Shown here: positions 47,794 through 64,000 of the stretch, one piece after another
How the letters are laid out: every line of letters starts with the position of its first letter
Position numbering within the stretch: position 1 is the stretch's first letter
Source: Strigops habroptila
Lineage: Eukaryota; Chordata; Aves; Psittaciformes; Psittacidae
DNA: 64,000 nt
Reading direction: 5' to 3'
NCBI RefSeq assembly: GCF_004027225.2
Contig: NC_044282.2
Span: forward strand, 59,637,225 to 59,701,224
The notes under the pieces: model-generated
What the model was told of the DNA's origin: nothing
Database searches by the model: none
The model's input: the letters and a program-made list of their open reading frames with translations, nothing else
Position numbers and translations under genes: made by a program

Positions 47794-49465
47794 ATTCTTA
47801 CTGACTTAAGACATTGTACTTCAAAAAGGATGCTCTAAACTTCACCTTTATTTCACTCACTCTCCTCCTTCTATCCTCACTAGATCCAGCTAATTTCATC
47901 CTCACTTTGTTAACTTTTTTCTCTTCTTTATCTCTCCCTGCCCTTTTAGTCACCACCAAACTCAACCTCACCAACTACTGGATATTGAAATGAAACTCAC
48001 AAGAGAAAAAAACTTTGAAGAACCAAAGCCAGGTACTCCTGTTGAATTTTGTAATGCAGTACAGCAAGGCTTGCTAGAGCTCTCTAAAGCCTGGAGTGAT
48101 AACCACTCCAGATTTCTCTTTCTCTTACAGAATCAAAAGGGGCTTTTCACCTTCAAGCAGTGAAGACTGCCAGTTTAAATTATTTACATTGCAAGAAAAT
48201 ACAAGAGCCCTGCCATGGCCCATGATAAAGTCACACTTGCTGGTCTGAATGTGTTAATATATCTGCTTTAAATAGAAGTACCTCAATAGCTGGAATAGCT
48301 AAGGATTAAAATTTGGGGGTGGTGGTGGAGAAAAAACCACAAAGTGTGATTCTGGTTTTATTTGAAGTGGTGAGTTTAACTTTCCCACAGCTGTGGAGAT
48401 AGCACAGGTCTATACACAAATCTGCTGATGGCAGCTTTGCATTTTTTAACAAAAGGTTGGGAGAATGGTTTTAGTACTGAGATACTATCTAAACCCATTT
48501 TATGCAACCTGTCATCTTACCAGACAGGTTCAATGAAAAGGGAAAACAAGCAGTTGGCATAGCAATAGAGTTATGACACTTGTGCTCCACTTGAGTCACG
48601 CAGCTCATCTCTCCATGAAGATAAACGTGGCAGGGACCGTCTCACCCCAAATGACTCCTGCCAGGTATTGCCACTGAGCACATGTGAAAGGCACCCACCA
48701 TGCACAGAGCAGAGAACAAAGCTCTGAGACAAAATGCTTATTTAAATCAGATTTTCTACTGTGGATTCCCACTTCCCCTCAAGCAGCTGAGAGCCTTCAC
48801 ATGACAGCTCCCTCCTGTCACCCCTTGTTCAGAAAGGTCACCACTCTTCCCTTCTGGGCCTGTTTTGTGCTGCTGCTCACTCCAGCTGAGAATCACTACA
48901 GCTCTCTCTGGTCCACCTCAGATTTCAAAGCATGGCTTGGCGTTGCATGAAGTACCTTCCAAACAGCAGCTGACAAAGGCTAACTTCTAAAGGCCGTCCA
49001 AATCAGCTTTTCCAGTGGCCAAAAACTTACAGATGAAGTTACTGGAGCTGTAGAAAAGAAAGTCAGAAACTGCTTTCTGCTATGAAGCTGTAACCTAATA
49101 CTCAGCCAAATCATGTAGTACGCCTGGGGGCAACTGCAGAAAGTATACAATTTAGCTCACCATAAAGTATGCACCTAAACCACATCAGATAAATCATATC
49201 CTACAAATGCCCTCATCCTCCATTCCCAATGATGAAAGCAGCCATGGACAACTAACTCAGAAGCAGCTGCCCATGCTGTAGACATGGGGAATGAGAGGAG
49301 ATGAAGCCCAGCTATCGAGAATATGGGGACACAAAGACACTGCACCAAAGGGAACAGACTAGTCTGGTACGGCAGGAGAGGGACAAAGTAGAACCCCTCG
49401 CAGCCTGCTTTGCAGCACATAGAGCTTGGCAGAGTGATAAAGCATCAGCGGACAGCAGCAGTGGA
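47794..49465. other. tail-to-tail intergenic gap EFHC1/TRAM2
   Basis: About 1.7 kb between the EFHC1 polyadenylation signal and the end of the TRAM2 3'UTR. No gene or repeat recognised. Confidence 0.55.
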
Positions 49466-49478
49466 AGAATCTATGCCT

Positions 49479-49492
49479 TTTATTTCTTTATT
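49479..49492 (-). terminator. TRAM2: two TRAM2 polyadenylation signals
   Basis: AATAAA on the minus strand at 49487-49492 and again at 49479-49484. They are preceded in the transcript by a U/G-rich stretch (complement of the acaacaa repeat at 49533-49562). Confidence 0.65.
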
Positions 49493-49532
49493 TCAGAAAA
49501 ATACTTCTGTTGAGTTTATCACAAAAGTCATT

Positions 49533-49562
49533 TAACAACAAACAACAACAAACAACAAACAA
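49533..49562. repeat. (ACAACAA)-type simple repeat
   Basis: aacaacaaacaacaacaaac followed by aacaaacaaa, within the TRAM2 3'UTR end. Confidence 0.85.
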
Positions 49563-52500
49563 AATCCGTACAAAAACTTAAGTGGCAGGAAGAATGAAAC
49601 AAACGGGATAAAATATTAGAGACTGTTACTTCCCCCAACCCCCTCCAAAATCAGGAAATTTGCACTAAAGCATAAATATGGAAGAACAGAATTTTTCCTC
49701 GAGTTCCTTTGCTGAAGTTTGGTCCGTTGAGTTCAACATATTTGAAGAAAAACTGCATGCCTTGGCCTGACTTTCACAACAGCCAGCCTTCCCCGCTGCC
49801 AGCAAAACCCCACACACAGCTCCAAGGCAAAGTATCTTACTTCACTGTCTGAGTATAAAACCTACCAAACAAACCATCTATCACACACTCACAAAGTTTA
49901 CCAGAAGGCTGTAAATCAAAGCCCATAATCTCCCATCTACTGTCTACACAAGTGGGGTCCATCTACTAAGACTTCATCTAAGGCAGCAGACTGAGGCTGC
50001 TGTAAACCCCATGCACTGCAGGGTAGCTACGGGCTTCAAGAGTCACTTAAGGCAAGGAGGAGGCATCCTATAGTAGCTGTTCTTCCCTCCAAATAGAAAG
50101 CCTACCAAAACCACATTTTAAAATGGTGAGTTAAGGGTAAGGTGACCTACAGGGGAACTGAACTTGATGTCCTTATACTAATCCAAACATGATAAGTAAG
50201 AAGAAAGAATCCTAAACAAACAAAAATTAACGCAACTGTAATGCCCCATAACGAGTCACTTAAAAATTACACGTGAAATGCTACATCTGTTCTTCCTCTG
50301 CCCCATTCTCTTCCCAAGCCCACTCCTCAACTATTTGAGACAAAAAGATAGAACTACTGCTGGTATTTCACAACTCTTCTAGGCTAGAGCAGGAAATCAC
50401 TATGCTTCACACCAAAAATCACAAGGCTACTCAATCCCCAACCTTCCTAGGTTGGATATCAACGCAGACTACAAAAGCAGCCTCGAGTCCTCAGGAAGGG
50501 TGCAAGCAATAGCCTTACACTGGAAGTAAAGACTTGCAGTTTTGCATAGTCTCTCAGCACTTTCTGCACTGTGGTGGAAAAGGGCTCCTCTTCGGGGTTG
50601 GATCTTTTTTGCAGGAGACATGGGGCTTGACAAGATGAGGCATGAGAAGAGCATCCACTCAAGGAAAGTGAGCTCACGGCATCTTTGTATGCAGAGCGGT
50701 CAAGGGAAGACTGACCACCAAGGGCTTGCAATGAAAATGCTCTGGGAGACAAAAAGCTCTTTGGGCTGAAGACGAGGCTCGGTCTGCTGAGAAACAACAT
50801 GGACGTAGAAGCAATTACTGCAGGCTTGCAGCTGAGGGATGGTGCTTGCACTAGAACACAGAGACAGAAGCAGCCCATGGCAGCCTCTCCAACTGGAGGG
50901 TGGATTGCAAACCGCTGGGATGAGAGTGCTTTTTGCCTTACACCAAAGGCTCAGCGCAAAAAAACCCCAACCAAACCTGCCATGTTTGGGTGTAACAGAA
51001 GGATGGGGATTTCCGAGGACTAAATATAGGGGAGGGCAAAAAAGCCTCATCATCTGTAGGTTTAAAAATAATAAGAACATATGGAAATGCTTCCAAAACA
51101 AACTGTCCCTTTTACTGGTAGCTCTATCACAAAGAAAACAAAACTCACATAAATGTAGCATACATTGTACATACGTCGTAAAGAGGAAGGGCATTCAGCT
51201 ACTGATCTACTACACAGATCAAGCGTACAAGAGACTACATGGCAACATAAGGCACTTGGGATACAAAGCATAATTAGCTACTGTATGAAGACACAGGACT
51301 GTGCAAGTGTAAAAGCTGCCTGAAGCAAAGCAGGCAGGAGGAGGAATCATTCAGCAGCTAGTTTTTGGGGGGCTATATGTGTCACCTGTTTACAGAGTCA
51401 ACACCTCAGCTGCAGCGAGGCACTGGCTTTGCAGCAAAGACTGGCTGAGGCTCTGGAGAGATGCTGAGCAGCAGTTGCTCTCAGAGGGCACGTGGCAGTG
51501 TGTGGCTAGGGATGGGAAGAGGCAGCAGAAAGAAAAACCTCTCACACTTGGGATCTTCCATGTCCTCCCTAACATAAAGCTCTTTTCCCCCTCTGATCGC
51601 ATTGCATCGTGGGTACTGTCACTGCCTCTGAACCGAAATGTGTATTATCAACCCGGCAAGGGCTACGAGGAGCAATTGCAAGATACCACCAAGGGCTCTG
51701 CTCCAAAGTCTCCTCCCTCAGCTCCCCTGAAAAAGGGGGGATCCCTCTCCTGCTGGTACCTCTCATTTGACACTCACAGGTCATAGGGATGGAGGAACTG
51801 ATGGAATTTGACCAACTGTCCTCATGTCCCTGCACATTTTCTCCCTCCAGTGCCCAGCATTACCTGGGGCTCAAGAAGGAGAGGGGGAGCAAAGGACAAA
51901 AGAAACCTACAAAAAGAGAGAAAAAAGAAATCTGACTCAGCTCGAAGAGGGGCAGAAAATCAACTGTCACACGTTCCTCAGATCACAAATGATGTGAAGA
52001 ACAACTGCGCCAGCCTCAAGCTAGCATTGCACTCAGAGAGAGCCAGAGTTCAGCAGCCCAAAGGGCCGAGCAAGGAGCACGCTAAGGATCACACACCTCC
52101 CTCACCCGCAAGAAAGGTGGACCTCAGTCCTGGATTGCGTATCAGAGAGCACCCCAGCTTCCTGCAGCTCTGTGCCCTCTTCTCACCCAGCCAAAGGAGC
52201 ACGTTGCTTGCCTGTTCCTGCCATGGCAAAGCAAAACTAAAGCTAGAGCCGGCTTCGCTGCACAAGAGGCACCAACAGCAAAGGCCAGCTACACAAACCG
52301 CCCCAGAGGAGAGCCGTGGGGTGAGAGGTGCCCGTCTACTGCATGCCTGACAAAGCTAGACTGGTGCATGGCACCCCAAAGCAGCTCAGTGAGATGCACT
52401 GACCCACAAAACCCCGCACAGGAGATGCTGCTTCCCAGCAAAGAGGCATCAGGGGACTGAGCCAGTGGGATCTGGGGTTCCCATGAAATCTCCTGCCAGC

Positions 52501-53932
52501 ATGTACAGGTGCAGCAGCAGGCAGGAGCAAGAGAGGAAAGTGGTCTGCAGCAACAGATGGCCTCTGAGGTAGATTTGAGACAACTCCATCTGCCAACAGC
52601 TATGCATCACAAGTCAGGCTTTTCCTAATATGCAAGCTGCTCCTTGCAGCCCCAGCTTTCTGCCCCTTCCCTGTCACCTCGTTCACAGCTCAGAAAGGGA
52701 TGAGGCGGGCTAGGTTTTTTTGGAAGAAACCCTGCATTTGATAGCACCTTTGGGTGGATACAAGCTCTGTATCCTTTGGAAACAAAGAGTGAAGCTGGTG
52801 GCTGCTGATGGCATGGCTGGACTGGTACGGTAGGGATGAGGAAGGCTAAGGTGACAGCACGAGAGGCACAGTCCCATTGATGCAAAAACCCTTTGCAGAA
52901 GCCAGTTTGTCATCTGGACATGGCCATGAGCCACGAGAACACCAGGTCCACAAGGCACACACAAGCTGGCAAAGGGCTTGGGCTGACAGGAGCCAGACCT
53001 GGTGCTCAGAGTGGGGCAGGATGCTGCTGCCCCATGACAAGGCACTCTGCGAACTGCAGAGCCCCGAGCCCAGCTCTTGGAGCTGGGAGGTCCAGAACAA
53101 CAACAAGGCAGTTCACCTCCTACAGCCAAGAGGGTAAGAGAGACCCAGCTGTACCAGAAAAGCTGGGGCAAGCAAAGGCTGGGAGGTGGGCCTTCTATAT
53201 GAAGAGGAAGAGGGAAATTCTCTCCCTTTTCTGCTGCCCAGCTCTGCAAAATTAGCTCTAAACCAGGGGTCAGAAAACCCCACTTAACCAGAGGTCCACC
53301 ATGAGACAAGACATGGCTGAGGTTCCTCCCTTGGACCCTGGTCTCTATTTGCAGCATCAACATCCTGTGGCACTTGCCATGTGCTGGCCAGACATGCCCC
53401 AGGAGACACAACCCTCACCTGAGAGGGGCCCTGATCCTCGGGGTCACAGAGCCCCAGCACATTCCCCCAGGAGCCTGTTTCCATAACAGACATGTGGTGC
53501 CTTCAAACTGCTGTGGCCCTGTCCCAGGGACTCAGGGAAGCACCATGAAGAGAGGGGAGGAATATGCTGTAGAAGAAAAAAGGATTGTTTGGAACCATCT
53601 ATGATGCATTTGTAACAATAATCCAAAATAACCAAACACTAGCATAGAAAAGAAAAAAAATTGCACGCTGATTTACGATGAAACAGAGAAAGGCAAAACC
53701 AGGGGGGCTGGAAAAGGTTCCTATGAGGGGAATGGAGCAGGGGAAAGGGATCTTTTTGGTTTTATTGCAAATGGTTCAAGAGAGCAAGAAAGGAAGGGAG
53801 GAGAGTGAGAGACACCTTGGGAAGATGACCAGTTTCCAAGCTGTTCAAGACGACACTCATGAGGATGGGGAGGAAGCGCTGCTGCTTAGTCCCAGTATCT
53901 CGCTCTCCTCCCCAGGAGACAAACCCTTGCTT

Positions 53933-61805
<7,873 letters not shown>

Positions 61806-64000
61806 CTGTCAAAGACACATAGAGGAGAAAAAGCAAATCAGTTATCGAATCCATTCCTCTGCCAGCATTTACTCCCCTTTCCAATCACACTTGGAAAGGC
61901 AAATTGTCCAGGGAGATGTGTAGGCACTGGCTTTGGTCACAGAAAGGCCTTTCAGCAAGGAGATTGCTAGGGAAGAGGTTTGTTAATAGGGACTTGGGAT
62001 TTGGAAAGGAGACAGGGATGTATAAAAGACAGAGACACCTGGAAAAACCACCAGCCAGCCTGATTGGGGAAGCTCCTTGCATCCCCTCCAGGATGGACCA
62101 CCATCACATGTGACCTGCTGCTCAGAGAACACCAGGAGCCCAACCCAGCAGGCTATTTGTGTTAATTAAACTCATTCCCATCCACTCCAGGCAGCCACAC
62201 TGGGAGCCTGGCAGTCATAGAAACGGCAGCACCCAAGCAAGCTCATCACAATCCACATGGATTTATATTTATCCCTGCATCTTTGTGGAGACTCCTCTAA
62301 TAACAGCAGCCACTGGACCAGTGAGGACAGATCCCTTCAGAGACTGTGCAGGTGCTCAGAGGGTCCCATGGGACAGGGGAAAAGCACAGAAGAGCTGAAC
62401 CTTGTGTTGGCCACACATAAGATCCCAGCTGCATGTCCAGCATCACAGGCTGGCCCACAGAGAGGAAAAAAAGCCTGAAATAAGACATCGGCTCCCTGCA
62501 AACCAGGGCTGTGCTGCTCACTCTTCATTATTGCTTTTAACCCAAGGGAATGATCCTCCCCAGTAGTGAAGCAGGAGAATTTGTGGGAATGGGGCAGAAC
62601 ACCACCAGGATGCCCCCAAGCAGCAACCTCAAGACCAATGAACCTTTGAGCAGGGGCCACAGCAAAATCTGGTGCACACATCCAACATCTCTTCATCAGG
62701 GACTGCAGTGATAGGACCAGGGGTAATGGGTTCAAACTAAACCAGAGGAAGTTCAGGTTAGGTATAAGGAAGAAGTGCTTTACTGTGAGGGTGGTGAGGC
62801 ACTGGAACAGGTTGCCCAAGGAAGTGGTAAATGCTCCATCCCTGGCAGTGTTCAAGGCCAGGTTGGACAGAGCCTTGGGCGACATGGTCTAGAGTGAGGC
62901 GTCCCTGCCCATGGAACTAGATCATCTTAAGGTCCTTTCCAAGCCAAACCATTCTATGACTCTATGATTCTAACACCAAACATGCCTTCATCCCATCCAA
63001 CCCAACACTGGCAGCAGGTCACCCAAGATTTTTTACCTCTCCAATGGCCCCTAAGCCACCCCTCCAATGCTTCACAAGCACCCAGCCTTATATGCAACCA
63101 GCCCATAAAAACCCTGTGCCCATCGATGGAGATGAGCTGCATTTCACTCAAGACTGTTTCAGAGCTGCAGGCTATTAAAAACCCTGCTGGAAGTATTGCT
63201 TCATGTCTTACCAGATGTAGCTGTGGAGGGGGACACATGGGCTTTGCCAAGCGCCCCCATCCTGCCCTCATGAGCATTGGGCAACCAGCTGATGGCTCTG
63301 CTCTGCTGGCACAGGTTGCCCACCTTCCTGCAGCCCCGGCTGGGGCACAACAAACTCCATGGCATGTTTTCATGATGTTTGGGGATTATTACTATTTTTT
63401 TCCACTTAAAAAAAAGGAATCCCACATGTTGTGCTCTGCTTGTGGAGGAGGAGATGCAAGGAGTACTCTGCCGAGGGAGATGGAGACCACGGGCAGAGCT
63501 TGGGGTGGTAATGGAAAAAGCACATCACCTGGCCTCAAGCTGGCTTACGGAGACAATTCTGGCTCTTGCAAACCTCACTGGCTGGGAAAGAGAAGTTGCT
63601 TCATCCCGGAGTGGTACAACTAGGTACAACTAGTAGCACAACTAGGACCTCGACTTTACATCCAAACCTCGTCACAAGCTGGCACTGGGCATGAAACAAA
63701 CACATGACGCCAGCTGTGGCCATGATGCTGCAGGGATGGGCGGCTGTATCATGGATGTGATGACAGCAGCAAACAATGAAGGGTTTACATCTATCCGAGC
63801 ACCTGGCTGACATCCAGAGGTGTAAAAAGCTGGAAACAAAACAACATCTCCAGATGAAGCCTCCTAACCTGCTGGAGGGGCCATAAACCAGACTTTTTGA
63901 GTCCGAGAAATGACCCCAGAGCATCTCCAGTGTGGCAAGCAATGCCTGCACGGTGCCCAGCCCCAACACACTTTGCCAGGACTCTCTTTATCTTCTTTTC
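61806..64000. other. TRAM2 intron 1 (continues past the window)
   Basis: Holds one CR1 (62680-62973). The 182-codon ORF at 62337-62885 (minus) is partly antisense CR1. No TRAM2 first exon (expected to encode an MAFRRR-like start) is found before the edge. Confidence 0.6.
62680..62973 (+). mobile_element. CR1 LINE 3' fragment
   Basis: Sense CR1 (gaccaggggtaatgggttca ... gtgaggcactggaacaggtt ... cattctatgactctatgatt). Confidence 0.93.

Larger units (their letters stand above)
49470..53932 (-). other. TRAM2: TRAM2 3'UTR (end inferred)
   Basis: About 4.45 kb from the stop codon to the paired AATAAA, without CR1 or coding exons. The long ORFs in it (up to 233 codons at 52710-53411 minus) have no family support. 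A long 3'UTR is usual for TRAM2. Confidence 0.6.

Noticed and set aside
50459-51194. Minus ORFs of 139 and 164 codons
   Set aside because: Inside the TRAM2 3'UTR, overlapping each other and plus-strand ORFs; no family support.
52710-53411. 233-codon minus ORF in the presumed TRAM2 3'UTR
   Set aside because: In the sense strand of the 3'UTR but without recognisable domains or a Kozak-like conserved start; overlapping ORFs in other frames are similar. Codon conservation across birds would be needed.
62337-62885. 182-codon minus ORF in TRAM2 intron 1
   Set aside because: Much of it is antisense CR1; the rest has no similarity.

Overview
This is vertebrate nuclear DNA, almost certainly from a bird. 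It carries intron-split genes with GT..AG boundaries, CpG-island promoters and about 17 copies or fragments of the CR1 LINE (in the form typical of avian genomes, with the octamer-like ATTCTATG tail). It also holds a few very old MIR-like SINE remnants. No Alu, L1 or B-element families, bacterial genes, CRISPR arrays or recognisable tRNA/rRNA genes were seen. The species cannot be decided from the sequence alone.

Four protein-coding genes are present, in this order and orientation: MCM3 (-), PAQR8 (+), EFHC1 (+), TRAM2 (-). As I recall it, this is the arrangement of human 6p12.2, so the window is a block of conserved synteny. MCM3 is cut by the left edge: exons 1-7 are present and the rest, from the Walker A motif on, lies outside. 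TRAM2 is cut by the right edge: exons 2 to last are present, and exon 1 is outside. PAQR8 and EFHC1 are complete. Exon boundaries were placed by hand, and reading phase was checked across every junction.

Layout. 1-3935: MCM3 coding exons. 3850-4450: CpG-rich MCM3 promoter with an E2F palindrome, CCAAT boxes and a G-rich hexanucleotide repeat. 4.6-12.3 kb: intergenic DNA with several CR1 copies. 12.37-12.9 kb: PAQR8 CpG-island promoter and probable untranslated first exon. 12.7-21.8 kb: PAQR8 intron. 21.84-27.35 kb: single PAQR8 coding exon plus a long 3'UTR. 27.9-28.6 kb: CR1 pair. 30.36-30.65 kb: EFHC1 CpG island and exon 1, with two RFX X-boxes and an NRF1 site. 30.8-32.3 kb: decayed tandem repeat. 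32.6-33.9 kb: segment bounded by 78-bp inverted repeats. 35.28-47.8 kb: EFHC1 exons 2-11. 47.8-49.47 kb: short tail-to-tail intergenic gap. 49.47-53.93 kb: TRAM2 3'UTR. 53.93-61.8 kb: TRAM2 coding exons. To the end: TRAM2 intron 1.

The four genes do not form a pathway. They are a replicative helicase subunit (MCM3), a membrane progestin receptor (PAQR8), an axonemal microtubule inner protein (EFHC1) and an ER translocon-associated protein (TRAM2). Their promoters fit these roles: an E2F site at the S-phase gene and RFX X-boxes at the ciliary gene.
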